Shown: positions 1-5,865 of the stretch, in pieces
Numbering within the stretch: position 1 is the stretch's first letter
How the letters are laid out: each line of letters begins with the position of its first letter
DNA from: UKL13-2 sp031368465
GTDB lineage: Bacteria > Pseudomonadota > Gammaproteobacteria > Burkholderiales > Usitatibacteraceae
Assembly (NCBI GenBank): GCA_031368465.1
Contig: JANMNT010000013.1
Span: 1-6,006, forward strand
Direction of reading: 5' to 3'
DNA: 6,006 nucleotides
Notes under the pieces: generated by a model
Told to the model about the DNA's origin: nothing
Database searches by the model: none
Seen by the model: the letters and a program-made list of their open reading frames with translations, nothing else
Made by a program: the position numbers and the translations under genes

Positions 1-46
1 ATGACATATGGTGGACAGCAAGAAAAAACGAACAGAAAGTTCAAAT

Positions 47-2224
47 ATGGCTACAAGCCGGTCAGCCTCACGGTTCCTCAACCGCGAGCTGCAAATGCTC
101 GCCTTCAACCGCCGGGTTCTTGCCCAAGCGGAAAATCGGCAGGTTCCGTTGCTCGAGCGTCTCAAATTTCTGTCCATTGTTTCATCGAACATGGACGAAT
201 TTTTTGAAATACGTGTTGCCGGGCTGAAGGAACAAATCAAGCTGGGCTCAACCGCGCGGTCAACCGACGGAAAGACGCCCAAGGATACCTTTCGGCTGGT
301 GGTGGCTGCGGCAAACGAGATTGTGGCGACGCAATATGCACTGCTGAATGACGACATCCTGCCCAGCCTTGCAACCGAAGATATCCGATTTATCCGGCGC
401 GCACAGTGGGGGCCGGCGCTGAAGGTCTGGGTTAAGGACTATTTCTTTCGCGAGATGATGCCGGTGCTGACACCGATCGGACTCGACCCCTCACACCCGT
501 TTCCTCGCGTGTTCAACAAGAGCCTGAATTTCGCGGTTGAATTGTCCGGGCGCGACGCTTTTGGTCGTGATTCGCAGCACGCAATTGTGCAGGCGCCGCG
601 ACTCTTGCCGCGTGTCATTAGGCTGCCGCCGGAAGTTGCAGAGGGGCCGCATGATTTCATATTTTTGAGTTCGGTTTTGCACCAATATGTGGGCGAGCTG
701 TTTGCGGGCATGCAGGTGTTGGGCTGTTACCAGTTTCGTGTTACCCGTAACTCCGATTTGTTTGTCGACGAGGAGGAAATCAAGAACCTGCGGTTGGCGC
801 TGCAGGGTGAATTACCGCAGCGCCATCTGGGAGACGCGGTGCGCCTCGAAATCGCCGACAATTGTTCCGACGACATGATGCAGTTCCTGCTGTTGCAGTT
901 CGGTCTTGCCGAGGCCGACCTTTATAAGGTTAACGGCCCGGTAAATCTGGTGCGACTGATGAATGTACCGGATCAGGTTGCCCGGCCTGATTTGAAGTTC
1001 CAGCCGTTCAATCCCGGGTTGCCGAAAGTCCTGCAAAAGGTGGCAAAAGGCAAGGATATTTTTGACGCCCTCAAAGTGCAGGATATTCTTGTGCATCACC
1101 CGTTCGAGAGTTTCACGCCGGTAATCGAATTTATCCAACAGGCGGCACGCGATCCGAGCGTGGTCGCCATTAAACAGACGGTCTATCGAACAGGAACTGA
1201 TTCGATCATCATGGAAACCCTCATTGACGCGGCCAAACGCGGCAAAGAGGTGACCGTGGTGGTTGAATTGATGGCGCGCTTTGATGAAGAGGCAAATCTG
1301 AATTGGGCGTCGCGGCTGGAGGATGTCGGCGCGCACGTGGTCTATGGCGTGGTTGGTCACAAAACCCACGCCAAAATGGCGATGATTGTCCGCCGCGAGC
1401 CAAAAGATGCAGATAGTAACAAGACGGTATTGCGGCGTTATGTCCATTTGGGTACCGGCAACTACCATCCGCGTACCGCAAAACTTTATACCGATTTTGG
1501 CCTGCTCACCGCGAATGAGGCGATTTGCGCCGACGTCAATGAAGTATTCACCCAGCTGACCGGTCTTGGCAAGGCGACCAAGCTTTCGCAGGTATGGCAG
1601 TCGCCGTTTTCATTACATGCCAGCGTGCTCCGGGCAATTGAGCACGAAACTAAAATTGCGACATCGGCCGCCGCAGCGCGGACGACAAAGGTCTCAAAGG
1701 CGGTAAAGACGGTCACACGGACAGCATCTCGATCCGGCCACGGTCGAATCATCGCGAAAATGAATTCGCTGGTCGAGCCTGAGGTCATTGACGCGTTGTA
1801 CCGCGCGAGTCAGGCGGGGGTGAAAATCGATTTGATTGTTCGCGGGGTCTGCACACTCAAGCCGGGCGTGCCGGGATTGTCTGAAAACATTCAGGTGCGC
1901 TCAATTGTCGGACGCTTTCTTGAGCACACCCGCATTCTGTACGTTGGCAATGGCGGTAATCCAATCGTCATGCTTTCAAGTGCCGACTGGATGGAACGCA
2001 ATTTTTTCAGACGCATCGAGCTTTGTTTTCCGGTGCTCGACAAAAAGCTCAAGAAGCGTGTTATCGATGAGGGGCTTTTGCCCTATTTGGCGGATAACGC
2101 TGAGGCATGGGAGATGGATGCACAAGGCGTCTATTCGAAGAAAAAAACCCGAAGCGGCAAGTTGCGCGTCGTTGCACAAGAGAGTCTGCTGGCGGCATTG
2201 GCTGAAACCGGCAGTCCCGACTGA
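47..2224 (+). CDS. ppk1: Polyphosphate kinase 1 (PPK1)
   Basis: Reversibly transfers the ATP gamma-phosphate onto inorganic polyphosphate through a phosphohistidine. From ATG 47 it has 725 residues. The N domain carries FLNREL (10-15) and SSNMDEFF, whose Asn48 matches the ATP-contacting Asn45 of E. coli PPK. The C1 domain shows IKQTVYR (Arg381) and ARFDEEANLNWASRL (Arg411), matching the E. coli metal/phosphate arginines 375 and 405. KTHAKM gives His441, the likely phosphorylated histidine (E. coli His435), and YVHLGTGNYHP gives His467. The C2 domain has FLEHTRI (His627) and LSSADWMERNFFRRIE. Two insertions relative to E. coli stand out: about 7 residues between His441 and His467, and about 22 basic residues near 535-565. 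Start: an in-frame TGA at 2-4 limits the frame, so ATG 8 (738 aa) is the only upstream ATG. ATG 47 is preferred because MATSRSASRFLNREL resembles family N-termini and codons 8-46 are A-rich, but its Shine-Dalgarno (AGAAAG, 34-39) is weak. Family call near certain; start about 65% sure. Confidence 0.97.
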   Translation: MATSRSASRFLNRELQMLAFNRRVLAQAENRQVPLLERLKFLSIVSSNMDEFFEIRVAGLKEQIKLGSTARSTDGKTPKDTFRLVVAAANEIVATQYALLNDDILPSLATEDIRFIRRAQWGPALKVWVKDYFFREMMPVLTPIGLDPSHPFPRVFNKSLNFAVELSGRDAFGRDSQHAIVQAPRLLPRVIRLPPEVAEGPHDFIFLSSVLHQYVGELFAGMQVLGCYQFRVTRNSDLFVDEEEIKNLRLALQGELPQRHLGDAVRLEIADNCSDDMMQFLLLQFGLAEADLYKVNGPVNLVRLMNVPDQVARPDLKFQPFNPGLPKVLQKVAKGKDIFDALKVQDILVHHPFESFTPVIEFIQQAARDPSVVAIKQTVYRTGTDSIIMETLIDAAKRGKEVTVVVELMARFDEEANLNWASRLEDVGAHVVYGVVGHKTHAKMAMIVRREPKDADSNKTVLRRYVHLGTGNYHPRTAKLYTDFGLLTANEAICADVNEVFTQLTGLGKATKLSQVWQSPFSLHASVLRAIEHETKIATSAAAARTTKVSKAVKTVTRTASRSGHGRIIAKMNSLVEPEVIDALYRASQAGVKIDLIVRGVCTLKPGVPGLSENIQVRSIVGRFLEHTRILYVGNGGNPIVMLSSADWMERNFFRRIELCFPVLDKKLKKRVIDEGLLPYLADNAEAWEMDAQGVYSKKKTRSGKLRVVAQESLLAALAETGSPD

Positions 2225-2228
2225 AAGG

Positions 2229-3374
2229 TTAGCCGGACGGATTCTTGAAAGGAACGTGTTCATTTAGTTCTTCCACATAGCGGTCGATACCGCCGGACTC
2301 GCGTTCCAGAAAGTCTCCCACGGCATGGGCAAAACGCGGATCCTTGATCAAATGTGCCGAGCGGCAGGTGACCGGCGTGAAACCACGCGCCAGTTTGTGC
2401 TCGCCTTGTGCGCCGCCCTCAAACACCTGAATGCGACGGTCGATGCAAAACTGCACGTTTTGGTAGTAACACGTTTCAAAGTGCAGCCCGGACATGAATT
2501 CCTGTGTTCCCCAATATCGGCCGTACAACGTTGTATCGCTGAAAAGATTCAGACTTGCCGCAATTGGCGCGCCTTTTCTGCTGGCGACAATCATCAAAAT
2601 ACTGTCGGGCATGCGCGCACCGACCAGACCAAAAAATTCGCGGTTCAAATACGGCGTGGAGCGATGCGCACGGTAGGTGCGCTCGTAACATTCGGAAAAA
2701 AAATCCCATTCAGACCCACTGATTTCCGTGCCCACTTTACGTTCGAATGTCACGCCTGCGTTCGCCACATTGCGACGTTCCTGCTTGATCTTTTTCCGTT
2801 TGTCATGACGCATGGTTGATAGGAAGTCCTCAAATGAGGAATAGTCCGGATTCTGCCAATGGAATTGAACCGCCTGACGTTCCATCATGCCTTTTCCGAC
2901 CAACGCCGCGTGTTCTTCATCGGTAGAAAATAGCACGTGAAGCGATGAAACATTCGTGTCGCCGGCAACGTCCAACATGGCTTCGATGAGTAGCGCACGG
3001 TCGTTCTCCGAAGCTGCCAGTAGCCTTGTTCCGACGCAGGGGGTGAAAGGCACCGCGCAAACCAGCTTGGGATAGTAGTCAAGGCCGGCCCGTTGGTAGG
3101 CATCGGCCCACGCCCAGTCAAAGACGTATTCGCCGTAGCTGTGCCCTTTCATATATAGCGGTGCCGCGCCGGTAAGTTGTTGTTGCCCGTCGATCTCCCG
3201 TGTAACGATCAGAAATTGCGGCAGCCAACCGGTGGCGCGTGTTGTGCATCCGGCATCAATCATCGACTGCAACCAAGCGTGTTTTATCGTCGGATTGCCA
3301 TTTGTCAGGCGATCCCATTGCGTCGGTTCGATATCGGCAAGCGTTTGGACAACGGTTATGCGAGGTTCTGTCAT
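2229..3374 (-). CDS. COG3146/FemAB-like GNAT family acyltransferase, substrate unknown
   Basis: A 381-residue protein of the family annotated as GNAT N-acetyltransferase or 'peptidoglycan biosynthesis protein' (COG3146, FemAB_like/DUF482). Family hallmarks visible: HSYGEYVFDWAWADAYQR and DYYPKLVCAVPFTP in the N-terminal half; QFHWQNPDYSSFEDFLSTM followed by the basic stretch RHDKRKKIKQERRNV in the middle; then LYGRYWG, LHFETCYYQ and FEGGAQGEHKLARGFTP in the C-terminal GNAT-like domain. Length is typical for the family. There is no signal peptide or membrane segment, so it is probably cytoplasmic. To my knowledge neither its acyl donor nor its acceptor is established, and the peptidoglycan label rests on distant FemAB similarity only. 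The start codon at 3374 fits the family N-terminus, but the upstream sequence (ACGGAA directly before ATG) is a poor ribosome site. It is divergent from nadE (69 nt to the nadE start) and convergent with ppk1. Confidence 0.9.
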   Translation of the reverse strand: MTEPRITVVQTLADIEPTQWDRLTNGNPTIKHAWLQSMIDAGCTTRATGWLPQFLIVTREIDGQQQLTGAAPLYMKGHSYGEYVFDWAWADAYQRAGLDYYPKLVCAVPFTPCVGTRLLAASENDRALLIEAMLDVAGDTNVSSLHVLFSTDEEHAALVGKGMMERQAVQFHWQNPDYSSFEDFLSTMRHDKRKKIKQERRNVANAGVTFERKVGTEISGSEWDFFSECYERTYRAHRSTPYLNREFFGLVGARMPDSILMIVASRKGAPIAASLNLFSDTTLYGRYWGTQEFMSGLHFETCYYQNVQFCIDRRIQVFEGGAQGEHKLARGFTPVTCRSAHLIKDPRFAHAVGDFLERESGGIDRYVEELNEHVPFKNPSG

Positions 3375-3396
3375 TTCCGTATTTTGTCGAAGAATT

Positions 3397-3414
3397 CGTG
3401 CGCACGCCTATAAT
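3397..3414 (+). promoter_or_regulatory. Likely sigma-70 promoter of nadE-glnB with an adjoining palindrome
   Basis: A perfect TATAAT lies at 3409-3414. The best -35 candidate is TTGTCG at 3384-3389 (4/6 matches, 19-nt spacer, which is long). Transcription would begin near 3421, leaving a short leader of about 23 nt before the nadE ATG. CGTGCGCACG (3397-3406) is a perfect 10-bp palindrome inside the spacer, where a bound repressor would block polymerase. I cannot assign it to a known regulator. No clear promoter for the divergent acyltransferase gene could be picked out in the same 69-nt gap. Confidence 0.55.
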
Positions 3415-3433
3415 CGCCATAACTCACTCTTGC

Positions 3434-3437
3434 GGAG
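3434..3437 (+). promoter_or_regulatory. Ribosome binding site of nadE
   Basis: GGAG at 3434-3437 lies 6 nt before ATG 3444. This decides the start: the TTG immediately upstream at 3441 is in frame but would have only 3 nt of spacing and would add a single residue. Confidence 0.75.
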
Positions 3438-3443
3438 TTTTTG

Positions 3444-5102
3444 ATGAAAATTGCCATTGCCCAGGTAAACTTTATGCTTGGCGACCTGTCGGGAAACGTC
3501 GACAAGCTGATTGACGTTGCTCTACGCGCAGCAAAAAGCGGCGCGAAACTGGTGGTCACGCCCGAATTCGCACTTTGTGGTTACCCACCGGAGGACCTGT
3601 TGTTCCGGCATGACTTTCGTCGTGCCTGCGAAGACGCGCTGACGTTGCTTTGTGCCAAGCTTGACGACAACCCGTTGACGAAGGGGCTGGCAATGATTGT
3701 CGGCCACCCGCATGTGGTGATTGATGCCGACGCCGGCCAATCGGGTCACGTCGGCGAGGGCCGGGAGCGGCTATTTAACGCGGCGTCCCTGATCCGGCAT
3801 GGTCGAATCGTTCACACCTACCTCAAACAGCGTCTGCCGAACTATCAAGTGTTCGACGAAAAACGCTATTTTGAAACCGGCCACCGGCCGTTTGTATTCG
3901 AGCTCGATGGCGTCAGAATCGGCGTGTTGATTTGTGAAGATGTTTTGTATGCCTCGCCGGTGGCGGCCACCGCAAGAGCCGGTGCCGACATTATTGTTGT
4001 GCCAAACGCATCACCCTATGATGTTAACAAGCTCGAGACTCGTTACGACGTGGTGCGTGCGCGTGTTGCCGAATCAGGCCTGCCGATTCTCTATGCCCAT
4101 TGGACCGGCGGGCAAGATGAACTGGTTTTTGACGGTGCCTCGTTTGGTATTAACAAAGACGGAACCGTCGGATACCAGGAACGCGAATTCGAAGAAGCGC
4201 TCGGCATCATCGACTTTGTCGACGGGGTAATTACCGGCCCTGTTTACCCGACGTTACCAATGGCGGCAAGTGTTTATCGTGCATTGGTTGTTGCACTGCG
4301 CGACTACGTCAACAAAAACGGTTTTCCGGGCGTGTTGCTTGGTCTGTCAGGCGGGGTGGATTCAGCGCTGACGCTTGCGATTGCCGTGGATGCGCTGGGT
4401 GCCGGGCGGGTCGAGGCGGTCATGATGCCTTCCGAATACACGGCACAAATCTCACTTGATGACGCCAGGGAAATGGCGGCAATACACCGCGTCAAGTACT
4501 CGGAAGTTTTGATTACACCGATGTTTGACGCCTTCAAACGCAGTTTGGCTGGCGCGTTTGCCGGCCGCCAACCGGACACCACCGAGGAGAATATTCAGGC
4601 GAGGGTGCGTGGCACATTGTTGATGGCGTTGTCCAACAAATATGGCGCGATGGTTGTCACAACCGGCAACAAGAGTGAGATGGCGGTCGGGTATTCAACG
4701 CTTTACGGCGACATGGCCGGTGGCTACGCGATTTTGAAAGACGTCTCCAAGACGCTGGTTTACCAACTTTGCCATTGGCGCAATCAGCAGTCGCTGGTGA
4801 TCCCAGAACGGGTGATCACGCGGCCGCCGTCGGCCGAGTTGCGCGCCGATCAGAAAGATCAGGACTCATTGCCGGATTACGCGATACTTGACCAGATTGT
4901 CGAACTGTTTATGGAGCAGGATCGGGCACCTGCGGAAATTGTCTCGATGGGCTTTCTGCAAGCTGACGTCACACGGGTTACGCGTTTGCTCAAGATCAAC
5001 GAATATAAGCGCCGGCAAAGCCCGGTTGGCGCTAAGATTACGCGGCGCGGGTTTGGCAAAGACTGGCGGTATCCGATCACATCGAAATATTGGCCGCAAT
5101 AA
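3444..5102 (+). CDS. nadE: Glutamine-dependent NAD+ synthetase
   Basis: Catalyses the last step of NAD synthesis: nicotinate adenine dinucleotide + ATP + glutamine to NAD+. It is a 552-residue, two-domain enzyme, the usual size for the glutamine-using class. The N-terminal carbon-nitrogen hydrolase (glutaminase) domain begins MKIAIAQVNF and has the complete Glu-Lys-Cys triad: Glu41 in TPEFALCGYPPEDL, Lys128 in TYLKQRLPNY and Cys164 in LICEDVLY. The C-terminal synthetase domain has the ATP-pyrophosphatase P-loop SGGVDS (302-307), then MPSEYT, ENIQARVRGTLLMALSN, TTGNKSEMAVGYSTLYGDMAGG and the late RPPSAELRADQKDQDSLPDY segment. All expected catalytic motifs are present, so it should be active with glutamine and not only with ammonia. 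It is cytoplasmic. Probably transcribed from the TATAAT promoter just upstream and continuing into glnB, because no terminator separates the two genes. Confidence 0.97.
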   Translation: MKIAIAQVNFMLGDLSGNVDKLIDVALRAAKSGAKLVVTPEFALCGYPPEDLLFRHDFRRACEDALTLLCAKLDDNPLTKGLAMIVGHPHVVIDADAGQSGHVGEGRERLFNAASLIRHGRIVHTYLKQRLPNYQVFDEKRYFETGHRPFVFELDGVRIGVLICEDVLYASPVAATARAGADIIVVPNASPYDVNKLETRYDVVRARVAESGLPILYAHWTGGQDELVFDGASFGINKDGTVGYQEREFEEALGIIDFVDGVITGPVYPTLPMAASVYRALVVALRDYVNKNGFPGVLLGLSGGVDSALTLAIAVDALGAGRVEAVMMPSEYTAQISLDDAREMAAIHRVKYSEVLITPMFDAFKRSLAGAFAGRQPDTTEENIQARVRGTLLMALSNKYGAMVVTTGNKSEMAVGYSTLYGDMAGGYAILKDVSKTLVYQLCHWRNQQSLVIPERVITRPPSAELRADQKDQDSLPDYAILDQIVELFMEQDRAPAEIVSMGFLQADVTRVTRLLKINEYKRRQSPVGAKITRRGFGKDWRYPITSKYWPQ

Positions 5103-5130
5103 GCGGTAATAAACCAGGACGGGGGCAACC

Positions 5131-5469
5131 ATGAAAAAAATAGAAGCGGTGATCAAACCATTCAAATTGGACGAGGTTCGGGAGGTATTGACCAACCTCG
5201 GGTGTTCGGGCCTGACAGTCACCGAAGTCAAGGGGTTCGGCCGGCAAAAAGGACATACCGAGCTTTACCGGGGCGCCGAATATACAGTCGATTTCCTGCC
5301 GAAGGTAAAGGTTGAGGTCATTGTTGCCGACGAAATGGTTGAAAAAGTCATTGACGCGGTGATCAAAGCGGCGGGCACCGGCAAGATTGGCGACGGCAAG
5401 ATTTTTGTGTTGCCGGTTGAACAGGTTATTCGCATTCGAACCGGCGAATCTGGAAACGATGCCATTTGA
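5131..5469 (+). CDS. glnB: Nitrogen regulatory protein PII
   Basis: A 112-residue PII signal protein, the standard length, which forms trimers binding ATP/ADP and 2-oxoglutarate and controlling partner enzymes. Visible family features: T-loop KGFGRQKGHTELYRGAEY ending in Tyr51, the uridylylation site used by GlnD; B-loop TGKIGDGK at 83-90; and the C-loop pair Arg101/Arg103 in IRIRTGE, which contact nucleotide phosphates. GGGGG at 5121-5125, 5 nt before ATG, serves as the ribosome site. It follows nadE by 28 nt on the same strand with no terminator between, which suggests co-transcription. No ammonium transporter gene (amtB) follows, which favours GlnB over the amtB-linked paralogue GlnK, though sequence alone hardly separates them. 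No sigma-54/NtrC-type promoter was seen ahead of it. Confidence 0.97.
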   Translation: MKKIEAVIKPFKLDEVREVLTNLGCSGLTVTEVKGFGRQKGHTELYRGAEYTVDFLPKVKVEVIVADEMVEKVIDAVIKAAGTGKIGDGKIFVLPVEQVIRIRTGESGNDAI

Positions 5470-5495
5470 CTTGATTGCGGTATGTTCGTGGCAAT

Positions 5496-5527
5496 TTGAC
5501 ATTGTTTCGCCAAAAATATGCTATTGT
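5496..5527 (+). promoter_or_regulatory. Candidate promoter ahead of the small membrane protein gene
   Basis: A perfect -35 hexamer TTGACA lies at 5496-5501. The -10 is less certain. TATGCT (5517-5522) sits at a 15-nt spacer, while TG-c-TATTGT (5519-5527) would be an extended -10 at a 20-nt spacer. Start of transcription would fall near 5530-5535, leaving a leader of about 45 nt before the small ORF at 5579. No clear terminator for nadE-glnB was found between 5470 and 5495, so read-through could also feed this gene. Confidence 0.45.
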
Positions 5528-5567
5528 TTTGGTCGCACTGGCGGGTGGGAGTCCGTCATCAAATAAT

Positions 5568-5573
5568 AGGGAG
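5568..5573 (+). promoter_or_regulatory. Strong Shine-Dalgarno of the 45-residue ORF
   Basis: AGGGAG lies 5 nt before ATG 5579, one of the better ribosome sites in the window, and it is the main reason to accept this short ORF. The segment GGGAGTCC around it (5569-5576) is repeated exactly at 5547-5554, and both copies are followed by TCAT (with one extra G in the upstream copy). Confidence 0.65.
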
Positions 5574-5578
5574 TCCTC

Positions 5579-5716
5579 ATGCTACTTGCCATCTTTTACG
5601 TTTTTGCCATTCTCTGCATTATTTTTTACTACACGGGGCACTTGAAACGCTGGAAATGCGAGTGGGTATTGCTTCTGTTGGCCGTTGCCGTGTTCCCGGC
5701 CGTGTTGTTTCTATAA
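5579..5716 (+). CDS. Small two-helix membrane protein, unknown function
   Basis: A 45-residue ORF (MLLAIFYVFAILC… to …VFPAVLFL). Two hydrophobic segments are visible, roughly residues 2-18 and 30-45, joined by a short basic loop (TGHLKRWKCEW, with His21, Lys23, Arg24, Lys26). By the positive-inside rule the loop faces the cytoplasm and both termini face outward, making a helical hairpin in the inner membrane. There are cysteines at 13 and 27. Support for a real gene: AGGGAG 5 nt upstream of ATG, TTGACA and -10-like sequences at suitable distance, and an intrinsic terminator starting 37 nt after the stop. I do not recognise a family. It lies between glnB and the convergent mtfA-type gene and could be expressed alone or by read-through from glnB. 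A chance hydrophobic ORF remains possible. Confidence 0.62.
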   Translation: MLLAIFYVFAILCIIFYYTGHLKRWKCEWVLLLLAVAVFPAVLFL

Positions 5717-5728
5717 CGAAACACCGCC

Positions 5729-5745
5729 TTGGCTGAATCAGCCAA
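5729..5745 (+). other. Perfect inverted repeat (RNA hairpin without U-tract)
   Basis: TTGGCTG (5729-5735), loop AAT, CAGCCAA (5739-5745) form a perfect 7-bp stem. No T-run follows, so it is not itself an intrinsic terminator. It lies 12 nt after the stop of the small ORF and just ahead of the terminator, whose loop is also AAT. It could protect the 3' end of the transcript or assist termination. Confidence 0.6.
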
Positions 5746-5752
5746 ATCGACC

Positions 5753-5784
5753 AAAAACGCCAACGAATCGTTGGCGTTTTTTTT
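5753..5784. terminator. Bidirectional Rho-independent terminator
   Basis: CGCCAACG (5758-5765) and CGTTGGCG (5769-5776) pair perfectly around the loop AAT. The stem is extended by A-T pairs from A5753-5757 and followed on the plus strand by eight T's (5777-5784). Read on the minus strand, the five A's at 5753-5757 give a five-U tract. It therefore sits correctly to end the plus-strand transcript of the small ORF (and any nadE-glnB read-through) and the convergent minus-strand mtfA-type transcript, whose stop is about 80 nt away. Confidence 0.9.
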
Positions 5785-5788
5785 GCCG

Positions 5789-5810
5789 ACAACATATTGC
5801 GCAATGTTGT
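5789..5810. other. Inverted repeat between terminator and mtfA-type gene
   Basis: ACAAC (5789-5793) pairs with GTTGT (5806-5810) and encloses the perfect 10-bp palindrome ATTGCGCAAT (5796-5805), with a 2-nt AT bulge on one side. On the minus strand it lies between the mtfA-type stop and the terminator hairpin, so it would be a 3'-UTR hairpin of that transcript. No function is evident. The rest of 5811-5865 holds nothing I recognise. Confidence 0.45.
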
Positions 5811-5865
5811 TATTGGGCGCGGCGTTTCAGGCGAAATGGTCTGGAAACGACCGTCAATAGACGTG

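Noticed and set aside
8..46. Longer ppk1 start at ATG 8 (738 residues)
   Set aside because: Possible but less favoured. The extra 13 residues are A-rich with low GC at third positions and lie outside the family's conserved N-terminus. Only 7 nt of upstream sequence are visible, with no ribosome site in them.
812..1468. 218-codon open frame on the minus strand inside ppk1
   Set aside because: It lies wholly within a well-conserved gene, its translation shows no recognisable motif, and it is rich in His/Arg/Gln as expected from an antisense frame.
1836..2267. 143-codon plus-strand frame across the end of ppk1
   Set aside because: Out of frame with ppk1, Ser/Cys/Arg-rich, no ribosome site and no recognisable motif.
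3441..3443. TTG start for nadE
   Set aside because: ATG directly follows it and has GGAG at the better spacing of 6 nt; homologues begin with MKIAIAQ.
5103..5130. Possible separate nitrogen-regulated (sigma-54) promoter for glnB
   Set aside because: No TGGCAC-N5-TTGCA-like sequence is visible in the 28-nt gap or in the nadE end just before it.
5518..5736. 72-codon plus-strand frame overlapping the small membrane protein gene
   Set aside because: It has no Shine-Dalgarno, begins inside the probable -10 element, and its residue composition is not protein-like; the 45-residue frame has all the signals.
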